Position numbers and translations under genes: made by a program
Assembly: GCA_030674185.1 (NCBI GenBank)
Contig: JAPXFY010000031.1
Coordinates: 46,218,507 to 46,282,506, forward strand
Source: Monoplex corrugatus
Taxonomy: Eukaryota > Mollusca > Gastropoda > Littorinimorpha > Ranellidae
DNA length: 64,000 nucleotides
Reading direction: 5' to 3'
Notes under the pieces: generated by a model
What the model was told of the DNA's origin: nothing
The model's database searches: none
What the model saw: the letters and a program-made list of their open reading frames with translations, nothing else
Shown: positions 11,404 to 22,324 of the stretch, piece after piece
Numbering within the stretch: position 1 is the stretch's first letter
Layout: the number at the start of each line of letters is the position of its first letter

Positions 11404-12605
11404 TAATTTTCTTTTCCGAGGTTTTTTGATTTGTTCTTTTTTTTAACGAGGTGAGTTTTGAGATGGTCAGCAAGACTTAAACAAGTTGGTTTTTTTAGTG
11501 GGGGGGGGGGGGTGGTTAGCAAGGGAAATTGATTCCCATGTTTCTGACATTCTAGGTGGGTGCATACCCACTGTACCACGCAGCCTGTTAGTTTAAAGTA
11601 GCTGGAATATTTCAGCTAAGTCTGGCACAGTCCCACCCACAGCCTGACAAATATTACTCCCTTACTGATTTTGCATTCTTTTGTTGGAGATCAAAGACAG
11701 TGACATCATAGTCCTGATTCTGTTTTGTGCTCTGTCCCGGTGATACCTACCTGTTCGCTTTTTGTTAAAACTTGTAGTTATTTTGAAAGTGATCCAGCGT
11801 TTAAGGTTGGCCAGGCGACATAAGCAGTATGAAATGAAATTTAAGTGCCACGCATGTACAAACATCCAAAAACTGGTTGCATTCCTTAAACAGTATCCAA
11901 ATATCACCCATTTACAAGCAGCCAAAAATACTTGTTGATAACACTTGTTTCATTTTCCTAATTTGGTTGAACGGATTAATTTTTTTTTTACTGATGATCT
12001 CAACAGCCAGAGAATAATTGTTGACACACTAAAGAATACGACACCATCATAACCAATGACTTCCCCACATACTTTCACTTCCCGTGTACAGAATTACTTT
12101 TCGGAACAGACTTAGAATTCAGACATGTCAGGACAATGATCCTAGGTTTGAGCATTTTCCCTTTGTTTTATGTTTTAAGGATACTTATACAATAAAAAAA
12201 AAAAAGCACGATGACCTATTTTGTACACAACGTGGACAGACATGTAATATACACACACGCCACAGATTAGTCTGACTTCATAGCCTCACCTCAGAGTGTT
12301 GGTATATTTAACTATACATGTTGTCAACATATTCATTACGCAGGAATAAAAGGTGATGTCTGTCAACCCGTATAAATGACGAACACGACCGTATTTAAAA
12401 AAAACGGATCGAAACTTTAGTGTTGGAAATGCACCGTAAAACTACAACCCAGTCGATCGTTGAGGGAAAGAAAAAAAAATCCGTTGAGTGGAAAAGACAT
12501 AAAAAGTGATAATGGTGTAAATCACATCGTTATAGTGAATTAAAGAAATAAAATGAGCAAAAAAGTCACAACACCAAGAATTGCATCACAGCGAAACCAA
12601 CGTCA
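11404..12605. other. Spacer and 3' flank of the cysteine-rich gene, no second gene seen
   Basis: About 1.2 kb of AT-rich unique sequence with a G run near 11500, a T run near 11980 and an A run near 12193. A minus-strand frame of 87 codons (11662-11925) has no recognisable motif. The part next to 12606 is presumably 3' UTR of the cysteine-rich gene. I saw no canonical AATAAA on the minus strand within about 600 bases of the stop, so the transcript end is not located. Confidence 0.4.
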
Positions 12606-13012
12606 TCAGTGACGCAAGAAGGCCAGCAGCGCTGTGGCCCACAGCACCATGCTGACAGTCAGCGGCAACAGTAACAGTGTGGGGGGCCCGTGCAGCCCCT
12701 CACCCCCACGACTGGACGCATCTATCTTGCCCATCAGACAGCGCTTGTAGTAGAAGCCTTCCGCTTCCAGACAGCGCAGGTCATGGTGACAGCAGTCTTC
12801 GTGCTGACTGCACGTGCCCCAGTACTTGGAGCAGCACGTGTTGACCGGGCCGCACGTCAAACGCTCCTCACACTGGTAGTTGTACAGGCACGCTCTGTGC
12901 AGCGAGGAACGCGTGCAGCGGTGGTTGGTGCCCGGGTGAGCCTGTACGCAGTTGCCCGAACAGCACTCCTGGTCCGACTCGCAGCCTTCGTTGCTGAACT
13001 TGCAGTTGAACA
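12606..13012 (-). CDS. Terminal exon of a secreted, cysteine-rich, probably GPI-anchored protein
   Basis: The open frame runs 134 codons from a splice acceptor (pyrimidine stretch then CCCCAG at 13013-13018) to TGA at 12606-12608. It holds 16 cysteines in about 90 residues. Numbering from the first in-frame codon after the splice, the first module is C-x6-C-x5-CC-x3-C-x10-C (residues 4-33), the inhibitor-cystine-knot framework. The last is C-x6-C-x5-CC-x5-C-x10-C (61-92), with four cysteines between. A small-residue/Ser-rich linker (97-110) and a hydrophobic C-terminus of about 22 residues with no basic cytoplasmic tail follow, as in GPI-anchor signals. The signal peptide is missing here and fits the exon at 23576-23657, whose intron phase is compatible. 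Cystine-knot folds occur in toxins, dickkopf-like ligands and protease inhibitors. The GPI-like tail argues for a surface protein rather than a venom peptide. Function unknown. Confidence 0.72.
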
Positions 13013-13244
13013 CTGGGGACAGAAAAGGAAGTTATGTTAATGATAATAACGATGATGGTAATATTGGTAATAACATTAATAATCATAATAATAATAAATC
13101 AAGCATCAGTTATATCTACCAAGCATTCGTAGTCATGTCATTTAAAAGATTTTTTTTTTTTGGCAAGAAATCTTTTCGCACGTGAAATATGTATCAAATA
13201 TGCTTGATATATGAAATTGTTTCATATAAAGATACATCTAAATT

Positions 13245-13271
13245 CGTATACGAGATCTCGTATACGAGATC
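13245..13271. repeat. Overlapping perfect palindromes
   Basis: 13245-13266 is a 22-bp perfect palindrome centred on AGATCT. 13254-13271 is a second, 18-bp palindrome centred on GTATAC. Both come from tandem duplication of a CGTATACGAGAT unit. Just upstream, TATATGAAA and TTTCATATA (about 13208-13228) form a further small inverted repeat. Confidence 0.85.
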
Positions 13272-13369
13272 CCATTCAAAAGTCATGTCAGTCACTCACT
13301 GAAAAAAAATATTAAAATTATTTTTATTAATAAAAGGATCACCATATTTAGGGAGATTGTGCTCAATAA

Positions 13370-13600
13370 TCATGCAGGTATGGAGTTCCATCTAAGATCG
13401 AGACTGCTTGACAGGGCTGTACTCTTCTACGCTAACTACGATAACGTATCCTAGCGTCAACCAGGCCCATCCTAGCGTCAACCAGCCCATCCTAGCGTCA
13501 ACCAGGCCCATCCTTGCGTCAACCAGGCCCATCCTTGCGTCAACCAAGCCCATCCTTGCGTCAACCAGGCCCATCCTTGCGTCAACCAAGCCCAAGAAAT
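13370..13600 (-). mobile_element. SINE-C 3' portion with internal 21-bp array
   Basis: Read on the minus strand, the block with GAGTACAGCCCTGTCAAGC (about 13410-13435) matches SINE-C at 52130-52160. Beside it, a 21-bp unit CCTTGCGTCAACCAGGCCCAT (plus strand) is repeated about seven times at 13449-13592. The same words occur once in SINE-C near 52100-52115 (GATTGATGCCAGGATG), so the array is an amplified piece of the SINE. The 64-67 codon frames here are repeat artefacts. Confidence 0.7.
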
Positions 13601-13910
13601 AAAATCACCTGTTTGTTTTAGTGAATGACTCGAGTCTGTGGTCATCGATACTACAGCTTATTTTGATGAATTTAACACCAGAGGTTCTTTTATCATCTTT
13701 GGGCTTTACTACGTAGTACAAAGGACATAACTCTTGAGAGTCACGTAGGAATTATCTCCCATGTTGTGGAACTTCTCAAATCTAACATAGTTTGCGCTAC
13801 CCATTCAACTAGCATAGAAGCAGATACAAAGCACAAAAACCATAAGCTCAGAACACTCCTCTTTGTTTTTGTGCTTCACAGGGCTTTGTCATAGCTGGTG
13901 ACTGAGTAAC
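13601..13910. other. Intronic spacer, no feature seen
   Basis: Unique sequence. The only structure noted is the palindrome TACTACGTAGTA near 13708. No exon candidate with splice sites was seen. Confidence 0.4.
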
Positions 13911-13977
13911 GCCTTGTTGTTCCGGCATGCCTGATCAGCACAGTGGATTTTTAACGTGTGGAAGGAGTGTGCAGTTT

Positions 13978-14043
<66 letters not shown>

Positions 14044-14925
14044 GTCTACTAACGCTTGTAGATCCACTAGTGCAGTGACAGTCACGTGCACAATGGCTTC
14101 AACTGGTGCAGCTTTGTTGTTCAGAACCTGTGGCTAAGGAACCTTTCCGGCAGGCACGAGGATTCTCTGAACAACCACAACGTTCAGAACCACTGAACAG
14201 CAAAGGTGTACCTGCTGAGGTCGTTGTACACTTGGGGAGTCCCTGCACCTGTGGACCTACAAGCTTTGCTGGCAAGAAGGGCAGAGAAGACTGCATGTCC
14301 ACTCCACATCTAAGCCATTCCCTATGCTGGACAGGTGTGCATGCAAGCCAGAACAACAAGGCATTATTCAATCAGCAGTGAAGTCCTGTAGTGATGAAGA
14401 GAATAGTGATGGGGGTGGACAGAGAACGACAGAAGTCTCTAGCTATGACTCTGCACACAGATGGCTGTTGGGTGATAGTCGTCCACCACAGTTCAGACCA
14501 AGGAAGATGAGGTTGTCCTCATAGGAGCAGCCCTTCAGGGACAGTACTGACTCCCCAAACTGGGAGGGGGGGGGGGACTAAAAGAAAACTTAAGCAACAA
14601 GCTGCCTCATACTATCTGGCACCCATAGCCACGTCTGCTTGGTCATCAGATTCTGCACAAGAAAAAGTGACCACTGGAAACGAAAGCACATGAACACCTC
14701 AGATCTTTGGTGCATGGGATCCCCAAACTGTACAGGACACAGCCTTGATCACCAGGAGGTTAGATCGTTTAACATCAACATAACTACCCTGGGTGACACC
14801 AGGAAAACGGGGAGAACCCAACCTGGAGGCAGCCAGCCTTCTATTGCATTGTACAGCCCAAAGATGACCACAGAACTCTCTGGTGTCCGATTCCACATAC
14901 AAGTGTATTTGCTGTGGCTGCGCTA
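13911..14925 (+). pseudogene. Decayed LINE region with endonuclease remnant, copy 1
   Basis: This block is a diverged copy of 15690-17600, with shared phrases in the same order (TGTCCAC...CACATCTAAGCCATTCCC / CACATGTAAAAATTCCC, GTCCTGTAGTGATG, GCACCTGT, CTTTGGTGCATGGGAT). Near 14710-14905 broken frames resemble the APE-type endonuclease of LINEs: a WN-V-like start after CTTTGGTGCATGG, then ALSDTR-like and SGVRFHI-like segments in different frames. Premature stops and frame shifts show it is dead. A (TC)n run (13979-14041) sits where copy 2 carries a SINE. Confidence 0.6.
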
Positions 14926-15523
14926 GGAAATCATCCACAGCAGTGGCCTTGTTGGCTTGATGCACATGGCAGTTCCCACACCAGGTCTTCTCCTGCCATC
15001 TTTGGGACTTTCCCTTGCAGTTAGGTGGTGCAGCCTTCTCCATCTTTCTCAAACTGGGTTTTGCTGGCAAATCTGGTCTCACTCCTGGCAGCTATGTTTT
15101 TGTAGGGATGCAACAATCATGGTGGTGATGAAGACAGTTAGCCATTCTGGTCTATCACTGATGTCCAGAGCGGTTCAGACATTCCATGCACCAAAGGTCA
15201 GATGTTTTTTGGCTTTTATTTTATTGTTTCTTTCTTTTTTTCCCACTTTTTCAGATGCAGATTTTGGATGACCAGGCAGTACAAGTTAGGCTTTTACCCC
15301 CCCCCCCCCTCAATGCCTATTTGGAGAGAAGTGCTGTCCTAGGAAAGGGTTACTACTCACTTGCTGTGGGAGGCTGGAACACTTCAACTGCCTCATGTCT
15401 ACGGTGGACAATCATCACCTGTCTGTCCACCATCACTGCTTCCCCACCAACACCAGCTATTAAAGTTTATGATTTACTTACTTCTATGTGAAATTTTGTG
15501 TTTTCTTGCATGCATGAGTGAAT
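14926..15523. other. Intronic spacer, possible LINE-derived, no gene
   Basis: Several frames of about 100 codons overlap on both strands without motifs. A C run lies near 15298-15311. It may be a continuation of the LINE relic, but I could not align it to anything else in the window. Confidence 0.35.
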
Positions 15524-15555
15524 GAGTGAGTGAGTGAGTGAGTGAGTGAGTGTGT

Positions 15556-15628
<73 letters not shown>
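15524..15628. repeat. (GAGT)n(GT)n microsatellite
   Basis: Seven or so GAGT units merge into about 80 bases of GT repeat. Confidence 0.96.
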
Positions 15629-15784
15629 TGACATAAATTCCTTGATAGTTTGGAAAGGACAAATAATAATAATAAAAAAGACCTCTTGAAATGCTACGTT
15701 ATCTCTGTCTGCCTGTATGCCAGATCAGTACAGAGAATTTTTTAAGTGTGGAAGGGGCCTGCAATTTTCTCTTCAATTTCATGC

Positions 15785-16058
15785 AAGCTGGTTGGGTTCT
15801 CATCTGATATCTTGAGTTCGATCCCGGCCCATTACATTAAAACTGGCTTTGGGCTGCCAGTCATAACGTTTCCATCATTCTGGTGGTGTTAACTTGGCGT
15901 TTCATAGGTCCCCCCCCCCCCCCCCCCCATTTCAAGATCTTGCCAGCACAAAGAGTTTTGCTCAGGGAATCCGCCAGATAATTCCTGTCACATTTGGATG
16001 GAGCGCGTGTGGAATTGTTGTTCAAGTGCGGCGAATCCCTCAAACTCCAAACTGTCCC
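15785..16058 (+). mobile_element. SINE-B copy 1
   Basis: The tRNA-like head contains GATATCTTGAGTTCGATCCC (B-box GTTCGATCC near 15820). The body runs through GGGCTGCCAGTCATAACG and TTTCCATCATTCTGGTGGTG, a C run (15909-15928), and the 3' block GATCTTGCCAGCACAAAG. It interrupts the LINE relic at the position where the other LINE copy has only a TC run. Related copies are at 17985, 19540, 33375, 34097, 40085 and 42310. Confidence 0.75.
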
Positions 16059-16099
16059 CCCTACTGATGCTTAAAAGTCGACAGGTATCATGACTGTCA

Positions 16100-16712
16100 T
16101 GTGCAGAATGACTTCAGTAGGTACAACTTTGTTGTCCACAACCTCTGGCTACAAAACCTTCCTTAAAGCCACCAAGACATTTTACCCAGTAGAACAGAGT
16201 CATGTTGTCCACAATCTCTGGCTACAAAACCGTCCTTAAAACCACCAAGACATTTTACCCAGTAGAACAGAGTCATGTTGTCCACAATCTCTGGCTACAA
16301 AACCTTCCTTAAAGCCACCAAGACATTTTACCCGGTAGAACAGAGTCATGTTGTCCACAATCTCTGTCTACAAAACCTTCCTTAAAACCACCAAGACATT
16401 TTACCCGGTAGAACAGAGTCATGTTGTCCACAATCTCTGGCTACAAAACCTTCCTTAAAACCACCAAGACATTTTACCCGGTAGAACAGAGTCATGTTGT
16501 CCACAATCTCTGGCTACAAAACCTTCCTTAAAGCCACCAAGACATTTTACCCGGTAGAACAGAGTCATGTTGTCCACAATCTCTGGCTACAAAACCTTCC
16601 TTAAAACCACCAAGACATTTTACCCGGTAGAAGAGAGTCATGTTGTCCACAACCTCTGGCTAAAAAACCTTCCTTAAAACCACCAAGACATTTTACCCGG
16701 TAGAAGAGGGTC
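16100..16712. repeat. 73-bp array inside a LINE relic
   Basis: About eight copies of a 73-bp unit containing AACCTTCCTTAAAACC and ACAGAGTCATGTTGTCCAC. The unit matches a single-copy segment in the sister LINE block (about 14105-14180), so amplification took place inside the relic. GTAGAACAG and GTAGAAGAG variants mark the right edge. Confidence 0.92.
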
Positions 16713-17277
16713 AAAAGTTTTATTTCCAGACCCACTGAAGTGCTCCAGCCTGGAGTAATGCCATTGTGCTTCCTCAAGTTATTGATCCAGAGGCTGGGCG
16801 ATGGATCCACTGAACAACACAGCTGTACATACTGAGGTGGTTCTACACCTGGGAGTTGCTACACCTGTACACATACAAGCCTCAATGGGTGAGAAAGGAT
16901 AGAGATAACTGCATGTCCACTTCACATGTAAAAATTCCCTGCGAGTGGCAACAACAATGATGTGTGACAGAAGTCCTGTAGTGATGGGGACAGGCAGAGA
17001 GAGTGACTGTACTATAGACCTGAGGCAGATAAAAACCAAATATCGTCCCATTACCACAGACCAGTCCTTCGTAAAGACAGCACTGCTACCCCCACCCCAC
17101 TGCCCAATAGGGAGGCTGGTATAAAAGAAAACCCTAAACAAAGCCTGCCCCTCTTACATACCTAACAGATAACTGCACCTGCCTGGCCACTTAAACATGC
17201 GGTTGAAAAAGTGAAAAGATACGAAAACAAAAAGCCAGAAGACACTTGATCTTTAGTGCATGGAATGTCTGAACCCA

Positions 17278-17398
17278 ACTGGATGACAGACCAGAACGGC
17301 TTACTGGAACGTCTAAACCCAACTGGATGACAGACCAGAACGGCTTACTGGAACGTCTGAACACTACTGGATGACAGACCAGAACGGCTTACAGCTTG
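17278..17398. repeat. 44-bp triplication in the endonuclease remnant
   Basis: Nearly three copies of a unit with AACTGGATGACAGACCAGAA. The unit covers the WNV-to-DRPER part of the old endonuclease, so the LINE coding region itself was locally triplicated. Confidence 0.85.
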
Positions 17399-17600
17399 AT
17401 CACCACTCTGTTGCTGGATCTCTGTAAAATCAACACAGCTGCCCACAACAAGACCAGACTTTCAATCAAACGCCAGCTGGAGAAGGCCACACTTTCTACC
17501 TACAATGGAAAGCCCCAGGGATGAAAAAAAACCTCTGGTGTTAGATTTGCCATGTGCTAACAAGGACACTGGAAAGCTTACCCCTTGTTACTGATGATTG

Positions 17601-17974
17601 CTTGATGATCATGTGTCCTCAGCTCTCAGGACTGCTTTGCTACATTCATCAGTACATATAGTGCTTATGCCACATAAATTAACACACACATACACACACA
17701 CACACACTCTCTCTCTCTCTCTCGCACACACACTCTCCAAACCAACCTACTAGTTCAACAAGTGACACTGGTCACTACAACCCCCCCCCCCCAAAGAAAA
17801 AAAACAAAAACAAAAAAAAAACAACCTCGCATTCCTATCTGGACTATCAATCATCTTGTCTTGCACTACTATCACACAAATCTTTCTGCAGAGACATTAC
17901 ACCTCTACCCACTCATTGTTAACGATGTCCTAAACAACAAAGACAACTCTTGTGTTTCATTTGCTCACCCTACA
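17601..17974. other. Intronic spacer with short microsatellite
   Basis: Mostly unique, with CACACA/CTCTCT at about 17680-17735, a C run at 17780 and A-rich sequence at 17795-17825. No exon seen. Confidence 0.4.
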
Positions 17975-17984
17975 CTCGAATAAC

Positions 17985-18062
17985 CCAGCTGGAGTCGTGG
18001 ATTCAATATCTGATACCTCAAGTTCAGTCCCAGCCCACAACACTTAAAAACCTGACCTGTTC

Positions 18063-18155
<93 letters not shown>

Positions 18156-18300
18156 TTCACAGACCCCCCCCCCTCCTATCAGTTTACAAGACTTTGCCAG
18201 CACATACCGTTCTGCACAGGCTCAGAGAGTCTGAGGTAAAGTGCTGGCAGATTTGGATGAAGCGCATATGGAATTCCGGAACTGTCTGAATGCCATGAAT
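17985..18300 (+). mobile_element. SINE-B copy 2 with internal (CA)n
   Basis: The head (GATACCTCAAGTTCAGTCCC, near 18015-18035) and the 3' block (AGACTTTGCCAGCACATACC, near 18190-18210) match SINE-B. The body between them has been replaced or expanded by about 86 bases of (CA)n at 18066-18151. Confidence 0.7.
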
Positions 18301-18305
18301 CCCCT

Positions 18306-19425
18306 TGTACAAACATTTTACAGCAGATGGACCTGTCATGAAACCTACTGTACCCATATGTGAGTGTACAAACTTTTTACAGCAGATGGACCTGTCATGA
18401 AACCTACTGTACCCATCAGTGAGTGTACAAACACTTTACACCAGATGGACCTGTCATGAAACCTACTGTACCCATCAGTGAGTGTACAAACACTTTACAC
18501 CAGATGGACCTGTCATGAAACCTACTGTACCCACCAGTGAGTGTACAAACTCTTTACAGTGATGGACCTGTCATGAAACCTAACTGTACCCACCAGTGAG
18601 TGTACAAACTCTTTACAGGTGATGGACCTGTCATGAAACCTACTGTACCCATCAGTGAGTGTACAAACACTTTACACCAGATGGACCTGTCATGAAACCT
18701 ACTGTACCCATCAGTGAGTGTACAAACACTTTACACCAGATGGACCTGTCATGAAACCTACTGTACCCATCAGTGAGTGTACAAACTCTTTACCACAGAT
18801 GGACCTGTCATGAAACCTACTGTACCCACCAGTGAGTGTACAAACTCTTTACACCAGATGGACCTGTCATGAAACCTACTGTACCCATCAGTGAGTGTAC
18901 AAACTCTTTACCGCAGATGGACCTGTCATGAAACCTACTGTACCCACCAGTGAGTGTACAAACTCTTTACAGGTGATGGACCTGTCATGAAACCTAACTG
19001 TACCCACCAGTGAGTGTACAAACTCTTTACAGGTGATGGACCTGTCATGAAACCTAACTGTACCCACCAGTGAGTGTACAAACTCTTTACCGCAGATGGA
19101 CCTGTCATGAAACCTACTGTACCCACCAGTAAGTGTACAAACACTTTACACCAGATGGACCTGTCATGAAACCTACTGTACCCACCAGTGAGTGTACAAA
19201 CTCTTTACAGGTGATGGACCTGTCATGAAACCTAACTGTACCCACCAGTGAGTGTACAAACTCTTTACAGATGATGGACCTGTCATGAAACCTACTGTAC
19301 CCATCAGTGAGTGTACAAACTCTTTACCACAGATGGACCTGTCATGAAACCTACTGTACCCATCAGTGAGTGTACAAACTCTTTACAGGTGATGGACCTG
19401 TCATGAAACCTACTGTACCCATCTG
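18306..19425. repeat. 59/60-bp minisatellite array
   Basis: About 19 copies of a unit containing GATGGACCTGTCATGAAACC and GTGAGTGTACAAAC. Units differ mainly in one 8-10 bp slot (CACCAGAT, CAGGTGAT, CCGCAGAT, CCACAGAT) and in an optional extra A in CCTA(A)CTGTACCC. The variants are shuffled, consistent with unequal exchange or conversion. Confidence 0.96.
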
Positions 19426-19655
19426 CGGGCTATGTTACAAAGAATGTCTTATCCACCTTTAACTGTCAACAGAGTTTGTTGTTTGTTCAAGAGGGATTCA
19501 TCGCACTCGGAACAATTCCATTTGTTCACCACGCAAATCTGCCAAGAATTTTCCCTGAGTCTGCGCAAAACCCTATGCGCTGGCAAGGTCTTGAAATTGG
19601 GAGGGGGTGGGACATATGAAACAGTAAGCTGACACCACCAGAATGATGGAAACAA

Positions 19656-20703
19656 CTCACTCAGGACGGACAGTTTTCCCCCTTGCGTTTCCCCAGGGAC
19701 GGCCCATTTTGAAGGGTTAGGAAAAAAATCACAAAAAATACAAAACATAAAGGAACAAAATGAAACTTTCAGATCTGAATATTTACATGCTGGGTTAGTT
19801 CATGCCAAAATATTGAAGTTCTTCCTTGAATATTTCTTCTTCATGTGCCATGTTGAAAATACCCCAAATTTTGTGGTCACAGTACAGTCACACACTCTGA
19901 TCAGCTCCATGAACACACAGTCAAAGGTGAGAAGGTCAGGAGAAGTGCTCATTCTGCTTGCCGCTCAGTTTTCTTATGCCTTCTGTTATGACAATGGAAT
20001 TTAGAAAGTCTTCTGTCACAAACTGATTAAACAAATCAAAGGGGGCGTGGCACTGAACTGGGACATGCAGGCCACAAGAGCCAGAGAACAGAGGCAAAGT
20101 GGGAGAAAAACTAAAATCTTCGTGCCAGTCATGCATGGGAAAGTGAATGAAAACTCCATCAGACATGCGACTCACTGTGCTTGGCCCGCTGATCGTTCGC
20201 CTCTCGTGACGTGTACGCCCACCTCCCTCTCCCACTTCGCGGTCGTCTGAAACTGGGTCACTGTCAGTACCTTGTTGCTGGCAGCTTCCATCACTTGATA
20301 CACTTTCACCATTATCTTCATCATATTCCTCGATGTCCAATCCTTCAGTCTAAAGCACTTCAATCACTTCAGCAGCAGTAAAACGCCGCCTTCGCGATCT
20401 ACTTTGTTCGAAAACTCGTACTCGCCTGCGACGCCATTTTCGACATGAATGCAGATTAGCCAGTCGTATGGGGGTGCCAAAGTCAATCGTTTCCCAACGA
20501 GTGTATGGCTACGGAATCTCACGAAGTAACTTTCCCCTTGACCCTTGACACGTTTGCAGTGACCAGTGTGGCTATGGCAGGCGTGCAAGATCACAAGGGG
20601 AGCATCGAAAAAAATTTTAATTATCGAAACCGCTATCGCGTTCCGTCGTACGGAACCGTGCCTTTCATCACGACCGCTATAGCGTTCCGTCGTACCGAGT
20701 GAG
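19656..20703 (-). mobile_element. Internally deleted piggyBac-type element
   Basis: Both ends begin CTCACTC(A/G)G going inward, giving inverted termini. The right end abuts an intact TTAA (20704-20707). The left flank reads ACAA where TTAA is expected, probably mutated. Just inside the right end, two copies of a CGTACGACGGAACGC-like word form subterminal repeats (about 20634-20696). The interior keeps only the start of a transposase gene, with the catalytic domain absent, at a total of about 1.05 kb. The insertion lies inside SINE-B copy 3. The class follows from the TTAA target and the encoded remnant. Confidence 0.72.
19936..20430 (-). pseudogene. N-terminal piggyBac transposase remnant
   Basis: On the minus strand the frame starts with an Arg-rich stretch and RRRRFTAAEVIEVL, then a stop codon in place of a sense codon (near 20351). 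It continues with DIEEYDEDNGE, an acidic Ser/Asp-rich linker, and PFDLFNQFVTEDFLNSIV, the conserved segment that opens the piggyBac transposase-like domain. It ends at a stop at 19936 before any catalytic aspartate region. It has both a nonsense mutation and loss of the C-terminal part, so it is a relic. About 134 codons remain open after the internal stop. Confidence 0.75.
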
Positions 20704-20815
20704 TTAAGATAGGCAGCCACCAGGACAGGTTTTAATGTTGCAGGCTGGGATTGAACTTGAGATATCAGATCTTGAGTCCATGACTCTACTGAAAGAATCA
20801 ACCAGCTTGCGGGTC

Positions 20816-20939
20816 AACAAAAGAGACATGTCGACAGCCAGACTTCCCTGACATGCTGGTACCTGCATAATTTGGACAACCAGCCACCCACCCACTTACA
20901 ACCTCTCTATGTAGCAAACCCAAGTATAAAATCAAACCT
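20816..20939. other. Short spacer
   Basis: Unique sequence between SINE-B copy 3 and the 58-bp array. Nothing recognised. Confidence 0.3.
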
Positions 20940-21880
20940 GACGTGAAAATCACAAACTGTTTTACCTGTCAATCCACTTGACATTGGAAAAACTGACCCT
21001 ACTCTTGACACAAACTGTTTTACCTGTCAATCCACTTGACATCAGAGAAACTGACCCTACTCTTGACACAAACTGTTTTACCTGTCAATCCACTTGACAT
21101 CAGAGAAACTGACCCTACTCTTGACACAATTTTACCTGTCAATCCACTTGACATCAGAGAAACTGACCCTACTCTTGACACAAACTGTTTTACCTGTCAA
21201 TCCACTTGACATCCGAGAAACTGACCCTACTCTTGACACAAACTGTTTTACCTGTCAATCCACTTGACATCAGAGAAACTGACCCTACTCTTGACACAAA
21301 CTGTTTTACCTGTCAATCCACTTGACATCAGAGAAACTGACCCTACTCTTGACACAAACTGTTTTACCTGTCAATCCACTTGACATTGGAAAAACTGACC
21401 CTACTCTTGACACAAACTGTTTTACCTGTCAATCCACTTGACATTGGAGAAACTGACCCTACTCTTGACACAAACTGTTTTACCTGTCAATCCACTTGAC
21501 ATCAGTGAAACTGACCCTACTCTTGACACAAACTGTTTTACCTGTCAATCCACTTGACATCAGAGAAACTGACCCTACTCTTGACACAATTTTACCTGTC
21601 AATCCACTTGACATCAGAGAAACTGACCCTACTCTTGACACAAACTGTTTTACCTCTCAATCCACTTGACATCCGAGAAACTGACCCTACTCTTGACACA
21701 AACTGTTTTACCTGTCAATCCACTTGACACTGGAGCAACTGACCCTACTCTTGACACAAACAATTTTATCTCTCAATCCACTTGACATCAGAGAATCTGA
21801 CCCTTCTCTTGACACAAATTGTTTTACCTGTCAATCCACTTGACACTGGAGCAACTGACCCTACTCTTTGCACGCTGCTT
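20940..21880. repeat. 58-bp minisatellite array
   Basis: About 16 copies of a unit with TTTTACCTGTCAATCCACTT and GACATCAGAGAAACTGACCC. Two units share the same deletion of AACTG before TTTT (near 21127 and 21588), about 460 bp apart within an otherwise similar run. This suggests an eight-unit higher-order duplication. Confidence 0.96.
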
Positions 21881-22320
21881 TGTTTTATTCCTATCCCCTC
21901 CTATCCCCTATAATTATATCATAATGTCCCATTCTCACCTTTCTCTCTTTTTCCTTGTTATTTGCTTATAATTTTATGTATTTATTTATTATGTACATAG
22001 GATAGTACATGAGTGCGTTTTTTTCTCTCTCCCCTCATCTCCCAGTTAAAACGGTTCACTACGATTTGGTATGTAAACTCTTCCTCCTTGGTGACTGTTG
22101 TCACTTCAGCACTCCATACAGAAGCATGTTTGGGATGTGGTGGTCCTCCATAAACACACGCACCACCACGATAACACACTTGTGCCAAGCTTGGGTAAAG
22201 GCTGTCCTGAGACAGCCCAGACAGTCTTCAAAAAAATATTCTGACGTTTTAGACCTCCCCATTAACATACTTGTCGCTATCTACTGAAAGAAATCTACAC
22301 ACCAAACCTGCTGAAAATCA
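21881..22320. other. Intronic spacer with a weak minus-strand frame
   Basis: A minus-strand frame of 68 codons (21982-22188) is followed by AATAAATAAATA on the same strand, which superficially resembles a terminal exon. No clear acceptor with a pyrimidine tract was found and the peptide is not recognised, so I do not call a gene. Confidence 0.3.
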
Positions 22321-22324
22321 ATTC

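Larger units (their letters stand above)
15690..17600 (+). pseudogene. Decayed LINE region with endonuclease remnant, copy 2
   Basis: This is the second copy of the block at 13911-14925, enlarged by a SINE (15785-16058) and two internal tandem arrays (16100-16712 and 17278-17398). At 17255-17560 the frames spell pieces typical of LINE APE endonucleases: SAWNV, DDRPERL, a HNKTR segment in place of the usual SETR, NGKPQG and SGVRFAM, separated by stops and frame shifts. It has no reverse transcriptase. The two copies are both degenerate and diverged from each other, so they are old insertions or an old duplication. Confidence 0.65.
19535..20815 (-). mobile_element. SINE-B copy 3, split by a piggyBac element
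   Basis: The left part 19535-19655 (minus strand 3' block and the CCACCAGAATGATGGAAAC body) and the right part 20708-20815 (GGCTGGGATTGAACTTGAG, i.e. the head with its B-box on the minus strand) are the two halves of one SINE. The break coincides with a TTAA. An intact SINE-B (15785-16058) reads straight through the same point as AACGTTATGAC. Confidence 0.75.

Noticed and set aside
12606..13012. A venom or conotoxin-type peptide gene
   Set aside because: The cysteine framework occurs in such toxins, but there is no propeptide and short mature peptide layout. The protein has two linked modules and a GPI-like C-terminus, which fits a surface protein better.
21982..22188. Minus-strand 68-codon frame followed by AATAAATAAATA
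   Set aside because: It looked like a terminal exon of the cysteine-rich gene, but it has no good acceptor, no cysteine pattern and no recognisable motif.
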